A stretch of DNA of 20,578 nucleotides, from assembly GCF_938045405.1 (NCBI RefSeq), contig NZ_CALIMW010000203.1, positions 1-20,578 of the forward strand, read 5' to 3'. The translations under genes and the position numbers were made by a program. The DNA comes from an uncultured Campylobacter sp. Its GTDB lineage: Bacteria > Campylobacterota > Campylobacteria > Campylobacterales > Campylobacteraceae. The notes under the pieces are model-generated. The model worked only from the letters and a program-made list of their open reading frames with translations. It was not told the DNA's origin and searched no databases. Positions 1 to 6,941 of this stretch are shown here, piece by piece; the first letter of the stretch is position 1, and each line of letters starts with the position of its first letter.

Positions 1-326
1 AAAATTTGAGATATTCTCGCTTACAGCCGCATCTATCGGCATCGCGCCCGCCGTTTTAGCGCCGCGGCAGACGGAGCCCGCGCGCCTCGCAGAAACCGCC
101 TCCCGGTTTGCCATTTTTGAGTGCGCCTCAAAGCCTGACGATACCGCGCCGACCGCTCGATTTGCTACCCTCGCTTTTAGCGGCAAATTTACCGCCCCCT
201 CACACTCCTTAAAATTTTTAAAATTCTCGCGCTTTGTAAAATACGCAAGCACTGCAGGATGGAGCTTGCTTTTAAAATTTAACCCCGCGCCGTTTACGTG
301 CGGGTTTGGCACAAAGCAGAGGACCT
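1..326. other. Left-edge region without a certain gene
   Basis: No gene can be assigned with confidence. Two frames stay open here. The plus frame starting at base 2 is open to about 556 but runs antisense to ligA. A minus-strand frame runs off the left edge, with a possible ATG at 112-114 and an earlier TTG near 250. Neither translation resembles a family I know; I looked for TlyA, which I recall lying near ligA in other Campylobacter, and did not see its N-terminus. AAATTT-type spacer motifs occur at about 208-229 and 268-280, which argues that at least the right half is intergenic. A partial minus-strand gene entering from the left edge remains possible. Confidence 0.4.
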
Positions 327-2333
327 TCACTCGCGGCTCCCCACAAGCGCTTCAGGCTCACTCTTGCCGAGTGAATTTGCGTCAGGCGTCGCCGAGCTCG
401 CAAGCGCTTCAAACTCGCTCTCGTCGATCACCCGCACGCCAAGCGAGCGAGCTTTTTGTAGCTTGGAGCCCGCTTCTGCGCCTGCGAGCACGAAGTCAGT
501 CTTGGCAGATACCGAGCCCTGCACCTTCGCGCCCATCGCCAAAAGCCTGGCCTTAAACTCGTCGCGCGGACGGCTAAGCGTGCCGGTGATGACGACGCTG
601 CGGTCCGTGAAGACGCTTTTGACGGTCTGCATCTCGGGCGCGCGAGGCGCGATGATTTCGCTTAGATTTAGAATTTTTTCGCGATTTATCTTACAAAACT
701 CCGCTAGGCTCCTCGCCATCGCTTCTCCAAAGCCTTCCAGTCGCAGAATTTCATCCTCGCTCGCATCCAGCCAATCCTGCCCGAATGCCGCGGCGATCTT
801 GCGCGCGGCCACCTCGCCGATGTGTTCGATCCCTAAAGAAGCGATGAAGCGCTCAAGCGGCGCGTTTTTGCTCGCATTTATCGCACCCAAAAGATTTGAA
901 ATTTTTTTATCCGCAAAGCCCTCAAGATCCGCCAAATCCTGCGCGCCGAGGGCGTAAATATCGCCGATCTTTGAAATTTTGCCGCTTTCAAAAAGCTGCG
1001 TAATCGTCGCGTCGCTTAGCCCTTCGATATTCATGCATTTTTTTGAGCAGAAATAGATCAGCGAGCCTATCACGCGCGCCTTGCAATCGAGGTTTTGACA
1101 CTTTATGAGCGCGCCTTCGTCAAGCAGCCTCTCGCCGCAGACAGGGCAGCGATCCGGGCGCGAAATTTCGCTCTGCGTGCCGTCTCTGCGCTGTTTGTAA
1201 ACGCTCGTGATCTTCGGGATCACGTCGCCGCTGCGGATGATGCCTACGAAGTCGTTTTTCATCAGCCCAAGTCGCGCGATCTCGTCGAAATTATGAAGCG
1301 TCGCGTTTGAAACGTTCGCACCATCGATATTTACGCTATCTACGACGGCTACGGGGGTTACCGCGCCGGTGCGGCCGACCTGCAGATTGATCTCGCGCAG
1401 CCGCGTTACCTTTTCGACCGCGGGGAATTTATACGCGACCATAAAGCGCGGAAATTTCACCGTATAGCCCATCTGTGCGCACTTTGAAAGCTCATTTACT
1501 CGGATTACCATGCCGTCTAGCATCAGGTCTTTGCTCGCACGCATGCTATGCAGCGCCTCGTACGCGCTCCTGATCTCGCTCGCGTCCTTGCAGATACGGC
1601 AAAACTCGTCGCGTAAGAAACCTAGGCTACGCACAAACTCCATTATCTGCGAGTGCAGCGCAAAGCTTAGCGAATGCTCGCCCACCCCCCACGGGATAAA
1701 TTTTAGCTTCCGCTTCGCTACGATCGCGCTATCTAGCTGGCGCAGGCTTCCTGCGGCTGCGTTGCGCGGGTTTGAAAACAGACTCTCGCCGTTTGCGGCG
1801 CGCTCGTCGTTTAGCGCGTCAAAATCGCTCTTTGCGATCAGCGTCTCGCCGCGGATCTCGATCCTTTGCGCGTAGGGGATCTGAAGCGGCACCGATTTGA
1901 TCGCTCTTGCGTTTTGCGTCACGTCCTCGCCTATGAGCCCGTCGCCGCGCGTCGCCGCGCTTATCAGCACGCCGCCTTCGTAGGTCAAATTTAAGCTCGC
2001 GCCGTCAAATTTCGGCTCGACGTAAAACTGCGCGCCGCTCTTTTCGCCGCGAGCTAGCCACGCCAAAAGGTCCGCGTCGTCGAAAATATCCTCCATCGAC
2101 CACATCTGCGCGCCGTGAGCGAGCTTGGAAAAGCCCTCGCTGATCGCGCCTCCGATGCGCCGTGTAGGCGAGTAGGGCAGCGCGAGCTCGGGGTTTTGCT
2201 GCTCGAATTTCTCCGCTTGCGAATAAAGTTCGTCGTACTCCTCGTCGCTCGCGATTGGCTTATCGTCGGTGTAATATGCCCGCGCCCACGCATTTAGCGT
2301 ATCTACTGCAGATCTGTATTCATCGTAGTTCAT
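327..2333 (-). CDS. ligA: NAD-dependent DNA ligase LigA
   Basis: This enzyme seals nicks in duplex DNA during replication and repair, using NAD+ as the AMP donor. The 668-residue length is normal for bacterial LigA. The adenylation motif KFDG is at residues 108-111, so Lys108 is the expected AMP-accepting lysine. The region before it has PTRRIGG and MWSMEDIF, the Campylobacter form of the family's conserved N-terminal block. A four-cysteine zinc finger follows the OB domain (CPVC, then CQNLDC), then helix-hairpin-helix segments and a C-terminal BRCT domain with VVITGTLSRPRDE. About 20 residues extend beyond the BRCT core. The start ATG overlaps the stop of the upstream small ORF in an ATGA arrangement. 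I see no good Shine-Dalgarno sequence in front of it, so translation may depend on coupling. It is the last gene of the nadE-to-ligA run. Confidence 0.97.
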   Translation of the reverse strand: MNYDEYRSAVDTLNAWARAYYTDDKPIASDEEYDELYSQAEKFEQQNPELALPYSPTRRIGGAISEGFSKLAHGAQMWSMEDIFDDADLLAWLARGEKSGAQFYVEPKFDGASLNLTYEGGVLISAATRGDGLIGEDVTQNARAIKSVPLQIPYAQRIEIRGETLIAKSDFDALNDERAANGESLFSNPRNAAAGSLRQLDSAIVAKRKLKFIPWGVGEHSLSFALHSQIMEFVRSLGFLRDEFCRICKDASEIRSAYEALHSMRASKDLMLDGMVIRVNELSKCAQMGYTVKFPRFMVAYKFPAVEKVTRLREINLQVGRTGAVTPVAVVDSVNIDGANVSNATLHNFDEIARLGLMKNDFVGIIRSGDVIPKITSVYKQRRDGTQSEISRPDRCPVCGERLLDEGALIKCQNLDCKARVIGSLIYFCSKKCMNIEGLSDATITQLFESGKISKIGDIYALGAQDLADLEGFADKKISNLLGAINASKNAPLERFIASLGIEHIGEVAARKIAAAFGQDWLDASEDEILRLEGFGEAMARSLAEFCKINREKILNLSEIIAPRAPEMQTVKSVFTDRSVVITGTLSRPRDEFKARLLAMGAKVQGSVSAKTDFVLAGAEAGSKLQKARSLGVRVIDESEFEALASSATPDANSLGKSEPEALVGSRE

Positions 2334-2578
2334 CTTGCGCTCGCATCTTTAAATTTTAAAATTCCGCGCACCGCTAAAATTCCATGCGCTGCTAGAATTT
2401 TACACTCAGCGGCGAGCCCCTGCATCCCAAATTCCGCGCCGCGCGGCTCGTTAGTTTTAAATTTAACGCCGTGCGCAGAGTTAAATTCCGTGCCGTGCAG
2501 CTCGTTATCGTTAAATTTTATGTCGCGTAGCCCGCTCGCTTTAAATTTCGTGCTTAAAAAGGCGCGATCAAATTCCAT
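2330..2578 (-). CDS. 82-residue ORF with pentapeptide-like repeats bridging kdsB and ligA
   Basis: A small ORF fills the gap between kdsB and ligA, overlapping the end of kdsB by 11 bases and the ligA start by 4 (ATGA). It has a good ribosome binding site, AAAGGAG, seven bases before the ATG and inside the kdsB tail. From residue 7 to 55 a large hydrophobic residue recurs every five positions (F7, F12, L17, F22, L27, F32, then after a three-residue slip F40, P45, F50, L55). Stretches such as NELHGTEFNS resemble pentapeptide-repeat proteins. The DNA is an imperfect repeat of 24-30 bases containing AAATTT or AAATTC plus a GC-rich part; because unit lengths are multiples of three, the frame stays open. 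The last 25 residues are less regular. It could be a real small protein, a translational relay for ligA, or an open frame arising by chance in spacer repeats. Function unknown. Confidence 0.5.
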   Translation of the reverse strand: MEFDRAFLSTKFKASGLRDIKFNDNELHGTEFNSAHGVKFKTNEPRGAEFGMQGLAAECKILAAHGILAVRGILKFKDASAR

Positions 2579-3302
2579 TGCCGAACTCCTTTAGCGCGCG
2601 CTCGTAATCAGCCGGCGTGTCGATGCCGATGCTCGCAGTTTCGATCCCAAGCATCGCGATCTTCTCGCCCGCGCTTATGGCGCGAAGCTGCTCGAGTTTT
2701 TCGGTATCTTCCAGCGCTGAGGCGGGCAGGGCGCAAAAGCGCTTTAAATTTCGCACGCTGTATGCGTAGATGCCGATGTGTCCGAGGTAGCACTCGCATG
2801 CCGCGCGTGGATAGGGGATGAGCGAGCGCGAAAAATAGATCGCAAAGCCTGCGTTATCAAGCACTAGCTTGACTAAATTCGGATCCTCTGCCGCCTGCTG
2901 GCTTATGTATTTATAGCAGCTCGCCATAAATGCGCCCTTTTGCGCGATCATGGCGTTGGCGAAATCTTTAAATTTAATCAAATTTTCGCTCTCGAAAAAG
3001 GGCTCGTCGGCTTGGATATTGATGATGATCTCGTCCTCCGCAAGCGCTGCGTTCGCGACCGCTTCAGCGATGCGGTCGGTGCCGCTTTGATGCTCGCGCG
3101 CGGTGAGAACGGCGTCAAAGCCGTAATCTTGCGCGATCTTTAAAATTTGCGGCTCATCCACGGCGATTAGCACGCGGTCTGCTTTGGCGGCGTTTTGAGC
3201 GGTTTTGATAAACATCGGCACGCCGTCAAACTCACATAAAATTTTATTTTTAAAGCGCGTCGAAGCAAGGCGCGCGGGGATTACTATCATTTTTTGATCC
3301 AC
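2568..3302 (-). CDS. kdsB: 3-deoxy-manno-octulosonate cytidylyltransferase KdsB
   Basis: KdsB activates Kdo with CTP to give CMP-Kdo, the donor for the inner core of lipopolysaccharide or lipooligosaccharide; it is cytoplasmic. The 244-residue length is typical. The N-terminal nucleotide-binding motif IPARLASTRFKNK (residues about 7-19) matches the family pattern. EHQSGTDRIAEAV and the INIQADEPFF motif are the conserved substrate and metal-binding blocks. The start overlaps the end of thrC by 16 bases and the end overlaps the 82-residue ORF, so it sits inside a continuous transcription unit. Together with lpxK it gives the operon a lipid A/Kdo theme. A nadE-lpxK-thrC-kdsB order is what I recall from C. 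jejuni. Confidence 0.96.
   Translation of the reverse strand: MDQKMIVIPARLASTRFKNKILCEFDGVPMFIKTAQNAAKADRVLIAVDEPQILKIAQDYGFDAVLTAREHQSGTDRIAEAVANAALAEDEIIINIQADEPFFESENLIKFKDFANAMIAQKGAFMASCYKYISQQAAEDPNLVKLVLDNAGFAIYFSRSLIPYPRAACECYLGHIGIYAYSVRNLKRFCALPASALEDTEKLEQLRAISAGEKIAMLGIETASIGIDTPADYERALKEFGNGI
2586..2592 (-). promoter_or_regulatory. Shine-Dalgarno site for the 82-residue ORF
   Basis: Read on the minus strand the site is AAAGGAG, ending seven bases before the ATG at 2576-2578. It lies inside the final codons of kdsB. It is stronger than anything in front of ligA and is the main reason to take the small ORF seriously. Confidence 0.5.
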
Positions 3303-4840
3303 TCCATTATGGCGTTTTTGATCTCGCTTTGTTCCACGACGCTGGAGTGAACCTGCGGCGCGCTAAAAAGGCGCGAGATCTGCGGCGGAATGTCGCTGCG
3401 AAATTCCTTCGAAAGCGCGATCATATCGGCTTGCTCGTCCTCGCAAGCCCTGCCTTTGATCGCGCCGATCATCGACGGCGTAAATTTAATCCATTTCGCG
3501 GTTGAAACGACGAGATTTAGGCGACTTTCGTCAAGTAGCTTAAAGCAGGTCGCCGTGTGCGGGTCGATCAGCACGCCGCGGCTGCTTTCTTGCTTGATAA
3601 ATTTAGCGCACTGCGCATCGTCGCAAAAATCCGCCTCGAAGACCTCGCGCAGCTTCGCAAGCTCGCTCGCGCTAAGCTGATAAAATTTATCTCGCGCCAG
3701 GCTTTGCATCAGCTCGCTCGTGCGCGCATCGCCGAACATATCGCTAAGCAGCCGCTCGACGTTGGAGCTAACTAAAATATCCATCGCAGGGCTGATCGTG
3801 CGGATGAGCTCGCGCCCGCGTAGATCGTAGATGCCGCGCGTAAAAAGCTCGGTTAGGATATTGTTCGCGTTTGAAGCGATCTTGATTTTGCCGATCTTTG
3901 CGCCCATCTTTTTGGCGAAATACGCTCCCAGCGCGTTGCCGAAATTTCCGCTAGGCACTATTACGTCGAAAGTATTAAATTTAGAGCCCTGTTTTACGCT
4001 CTGCGCGCTGTTTGCGCCCGCTGCGGCGTCTAAATTTTGACTGCACGCCTGGCACTGATCGCTTTGCTTTAAATTTTGCTCGGGGCTCAATACGCCGTGC
4101 TTTGAGAAATAGATGCTAGCGTAGATATAGTAGATGATCTGAAATAAAATCCTGCCGAAATTTACCGAGTTTGCGGCGCTTAAGTTTAAATTTGCCCGCG
4201 CGAGCTCGTTTCTGAAATCATCGTCAGCCAGCAGCGATTTTAGCGCGCGTTGCGTATCGTCGAAGTTGCCGCGCACGCCTAAAATTTTAAGATTTGTCGC
4301 GCTTTGCTTTACCATCTGCTGGCGCTGTATCTCGCTCGTGCCGCCCTGCGGGTAGAGGCAGACCGCTTTGATATTTTCGTCGTCCGCAAAAGCCTCCAGC
4401 GTCGCAGGCCCAGTGTCGCCGCTCGTGGCGCACATTATTAAAAATTTTTCATTCCTGGATTTTGCGATGCTTTTTAAAAGCGCGCCGAAGGGCTGCAGCG
4501 CCATATCCTTAAACGCAAGCGTCGGGCCGTGGTAAAGCTCCAAAATATAGGCGTTCCCGCTTAGTTTTTTAATCTGAATGGGGCAGGCGGGATTTTCAAA
4601 TTTATCGTAGCGCTTTAGCGCGTCTTCAAAGACCTCGCTGCTTACGTCAAAATCGAAGCTCTCGATGATTTTAAGCGCGATCTGTTTGTAGCTCAGATCC
4701 TCGCACTGCTTTAAAAAATCCTCGCTCAAAAGCGGCAGCCTCTCGGGGCTGAAAAGTCCGCCGCCGCTCGCGCTCGGATTTAGTAGCGCGTAGCTAAGAT
4801 CCGCTTTTTGCGAAAAATCTCTCGTAGAAACCAGTTTCAT
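3287..4840 (-). CDS. thrC: Threonine synthase ThrC with a loop insertion
   Basis: ThrC converts O-phosphohomoserine to threonine in a PLP-dependent reaction. The 517-residue protein has the GPTLAFKDMALQPFGALL block, so Lys111 is the expected PLP lysine. ATSGDTGPATLEA (about 139-151) is the phosphate/PLP loop, and VPSGNFGNALGAYFAKK is another conserved block. Residues about 251-289 form a polar, low-complexity stretch (rich in Q, S, A, N; three cysteines in positions 263-276) between two conserved segments. It looks like an insertion, and its DNA (about 3974-4090) contains spaced TAAATTT words like the intergenic spacers. Campylobacter ThrC is, from memory, nearer 470 residues, which would fit. 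The gene is preceded by AAGGAAA and overlaps kdsB by 16 bases. Confidence 0.95.
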   Translation of the reverse strand: MKLVSTRDFSQKADLSYALLNPSASGGGLFSPERLPLLSEDFLKQCEDLSYKQIALKIIESFDFDVSSEVFEDALKRYDKFENPACPIQIKKLSGNAYILELYHGPTLAFKDMALQPFGALLKSIAKSRNEKFLIMCATSGDTGPATLEAFADDENIKAVCLYPQGGTSEIQRQQMVKQSATNLKILGVRGNFDDTQRALKSLLADDDFRNELARANLNLSAANSVNFGRILFQIIYYIYASIYFSKHGVLSPEQNLKQSDQCQACSQNLDAAAGANSAQSVKQGSKFNTFDVIVPSGNFGNALGAYFAKKMGAKIGKIKIASNANNILTELFTRGIYDLRGRELIRTISPAMDILVSSNVERLLSDMFGDARTSELMQSLARDKFYQLSASELAKLREVFEADFCDDAQCAKFIKQESSRGVLIDPHTATCFKLLDESRLNLVVSTAKWIKFTPSMIGAIKGRACEDEQADMIALSKEFRSDIPPQISRLFSAPQVHSSVVEQSEIKNAIMEWIKK

Positions 4841-4854
4841 CTTTTTCCTTTTTA

Positions 4855-4868
4855 AAATTTTAAAATTT
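4855..4868. repeat. AAATTTTAAAATTT palindrome in the argB-thrC spacer
   Basis: A perfect self-complementary 14-mer lies in the 121-base gap between argB and thrC, just upstream of the thrC ribosome binding site. The same or near-identical word recurs in most spacers of the window (for example near 9798, 12390, 12460, 13820 and 13897). It is a genome-style motif and there is no evidence here of a specific function. The rest of 4841-4961 shows further AAATTT and GC-rich alternation but no gene. Confidence 0.6.
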
Positions 4869-4961
4869 ACGCCCGCCTAGGCGCTTTAAATTTGATCGCT
4901 TAGGTCGCTTGCGCGGACTTGCGGCATCGCCGCTTTAAGCCTGCCGCCTCCGCGCTCGCGC

Positions 4962-5819
4962 CTAAATTTCTTCCTTTATTAAACTTCCTATGCCGCCGTC
5001 CGTGAAAAGCTCAAGCAGGATCGAGTGCGGAATTTTGCCGTTGATGATATGCGCGGCACTTGTGCCGTTTCGCACGCACTGCAAGCACGCATCGACCTTT
5101 GGGATCATGCCGCCTGCGATCGTGCCGTCCTTTTTAAGCTTCGAAATGAGCGCGGCATCAAGCTTGCTGATTAAATTTCCCTCTTTATCGAGCACTCCGT
5201 CAATGTCGCTTAAAAATATAGCCTTGCTCGCTTTTAGCGCGGCTGCGATCCTGCTGGCGCAGAGATCGGCGTTGATATTAAAGCTCACGTTTTCGTCCGT
5301 CTCGCCGCCCGCAAGCGGGGCGATCACCGGCAGATAGTCCTTTTGTAGTAGGTCATTTATCAGCTTGGTGTTTACCTCGGTGATCTCGCCTACGAATCCG
5401 TATTTTTTCTCATCGAGGAATTTTGCCCTCAAAAGCCCGCCGTCCTTGCCGCTGATACCGATCGCGGGCGCGCCGTTTTGGTTCAAAAGCGCCGTGATCT
5501 CTTTATTTACCGCGCCGCTTAGCACCATCTCGGTAATTTCGATCGCGTCTTTATTCGTTACGCGAAGACCGTCCTTAAACTCGCTGCGCACGCCGATCTT
5601 ATCCAGGGTCTGATTGATCTTTTTGCCGCCGCCGTGCACGACGATGATCTTGATGCCGACCATATGCAAAAGCACGATATCGCGGGCGAAATCAAGCTTG
5701 AGCGTATCGTCGGTTTGCGCCGCGCCGCCGTATTTGACGACGAAAATTTTATCTCTAAATTTACGGATATAGGGCAGCGCGGAGATGATGACTTCGGCGG
5801 TTTTGCTCTTTTTTATCAT
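4962..5819 (-). CDS. argB: Acetylglutamate kinase ArgB
   Basis: ArgB phosphorylates N-acetylglutamate, the second step of arginine biosynthesis. The 285-residue protein has the amino-acid kinase fold signatures: VVKYGGAAQ at about 27-35 (Lys29 phosphate contact), VVHGGGKKINQTL at 60-72, and GISGKDGGLL at 121-130. NINADLCASRIAAAL and FLSDIDGVLDKEG near the C-terminal half are the ATP-side motifs. The roughly 25 residues before the KYGG motif could form the N-terminal helix seen in arginine-inhibited hexameric enzymes; that regulation is an inference. It has AAAGGAA before the start, follows lpxK by 18 bases and precedes thrC by 121 bases. I recall no argB at this position in the C. jejuni run, so its placement may be lineage-specific. 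Confidence 0.97.
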   Translation of the reverse strand: MIKKSKTAEVIISALPYIRKFRDKIFVVKYGGAAQTDDTLKLDFARDIVLLHMVGIKIIVVHGGGKKINQTLDKIGVRSEFKDGLRVTNKDAIEITEMVLSGAVNKEITALLNQNGAPAIGISGKDGGLLRAKFLDEKKYGFVGEITEVNTKLINDLLQKDYLPVIAPLAGGETDENVSFNINADLCASRIAAALKASKAIFLSDIDGVLDKEGNLISKLDAALISKLKKDGTIAGGMIPKVDACLQCVRNGTSAAHIINGKIPHSILLELFTDGGIGSLIKEEI

Positions 5820-5837
5820 AAAATTCCTTTAAAAACC

Positions 5838-6941
5838 TTATTTTATCATAGCTTGGTTTATGTAGTTTTGAATTTTGCGGATAAAGTTTTCGCTTAGCTT
5901 TAAATTTAGCAAAATCACCGAAATTTCCGCGCCCAAATCCCTTAATTTCACGTAATCTTTCGCCGTGCAAAGGATATGCTCCGCATCCTCGCGCCTTAAC
6001 AGCTCTAAAATCTGCTCTTTTTTGAAATCATAATGGTCGGGGAAAAATGCGTGGGCTTTTGCGAGCGGCAAAAACTCTTGCAAGCGCCAAGGCTTGGCGA
6101 TAGCGCTGATTAAGATCGTGCGGGATCTCTCAAGACCAGCCTCTTTGGAATTTAAAATTTTATTCGCGACGGCGAGGTTTAAATTTGAAATTTCATCCGC
6201 GGCGGTTTTTAAATTTAAATCCAAAATTTTATCCGCGGCGAGATTTGAAATCTCATCCGCAGGATTTGAAATTTCATCCATGCCGTTTAGCTTGCTTTGC
6301 AGATCCGCCGCCGAAACGATTTTAAGCTCCTGCGAGATGTCGCTCGGAGCGGGTATGAAATCTGCAAATTTATAAAAAAACGGCGGGTAGCGATACGCGG
6401 CGAAGGGCAGGCAAAAGGGCAGCTTCGGCGCGCTTTGCGGGCGCAACAAGATATCAAATTTAGAGATATTAAATTTAGAAAATCCGTCGTCTAAGATCGC
6501 CAGCTCAAAGCCGAGAGTTTGCGCGCGCAAAATCCCTGCGGCGCGATCTTCGCTGACGATTACGTTTGCGCCGCGTAAAAACAGCGCGTATTCCATCGCC
6601 TCGTCTCCGCTTTGCCGCACATCGCAAAGTATCCGTCCGCCGAGCGCCACTTCGAGCAAGCCTCTACTTTTGCGCCCGTATCCGCGAAGAATGATGCAGG
6701 TTTTGAGTCTGGGATTAAATTCTTTAAAAAGCGCCCGCACCAGCGGGGTTTTGCCGCTTCCGCCGAGGGTTAAATTCCCGACGCTGATTATTGGAATTTC
6801 AAATTTTTGCGGCTTAGCAAAGAGCCTTTTTAGGCAGACGATCAGCGTATAAAGTAGCGATAACGGTGCTAAAATCACCCCTAGCGCAAGCCATGCGGGG
6901 CTCGGGTCGTATAGGTTTCGCTCGATTAGGAGTTTAAACAC
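5838..6941 (-). CDS. lpxK: Tetraacyldisaccharide 4'-kinase LpxK with an internal repeat array
   Basis: LpxK phosphorylates the 4' position of the lipid A disaccharide at the inner membrane. A hydrophobic segment at about 17-39 fits the N-terminal membrane anchor. The P-loop is GNLTLGGSGKTPLV (55-68), followed by LRGYGRKSRG (85-94) and the conserved LAILDDGF block (147-154). The C-terminal part with PDHYDFKKEQI and ILCTAKDYVKL is also typical. Residues 221-268 are an unusual insertion built from imperfect seven-residue repeats (ADEISN, ADKILD, ANKILN), which explains the 367-residue length; Campylobacter LpxK is, as I recall, about 310. The gene overlaps the upstream DegT-like gene by 8 bases. 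The active-site motifs are intact, so I expect a functional enzyme with a tolerated surface insertion. Confidence 0.95.
   Translation of the reverse strand: MFKLLIERNLYDPSPAWLALGVILAPLSLLYTLIVCLKRLFAKPQKFEIPIISVGNLTLGGSGKTPLVRALFKEFNPRLKTCIILRGYGRKSRGLLEVALGGRILCDVRQSGDEAMEYALFLRGANVIVSEDRAAGILRAQTLGFELAILDDGFSKFNISKFDILLRPQSAPKLPFCLPFAAYRYPPFFYKFADFIPAPSDISQELKIVSAADLQSKLNGMDEISNPADEISNLAADKILDLNLKTAADEISNLNLAVANKILNSKEAGLERSRTILISAIAKPWRLQEFLPLAKAHAFFPDHYDFKKEQILELLRREDAEHILCTAKDYVKLRDLGAEISVILLNLKLSENFIRKIQNYINQAMIK
6138..6281. repeat. In-frame imperfect 21-base repeats inside lpxK
   Basis: On the plus strand the unit is about TTTGAAATTTCATCCGC plus GG-rich bases. Clear copies start near 6178, 6241 and 6262, with degenerate ones near 6145 and 6213. 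Copy spacing is 21 bases for the best pair and a multiple of three overall, so it encodes heptapeptides without breaking the frame. The AAATTT core matches the spacer repeats elsewhere in the window. Confidence 0.75.

Noticed and set aside
298..957. Long plus-strand open frame opposite ligA
   Set aside because: It lies antisense to well-supported ligA in GC-rich DNA, where open antisense frames are common, and its translation is compositionally odd with no known motif.
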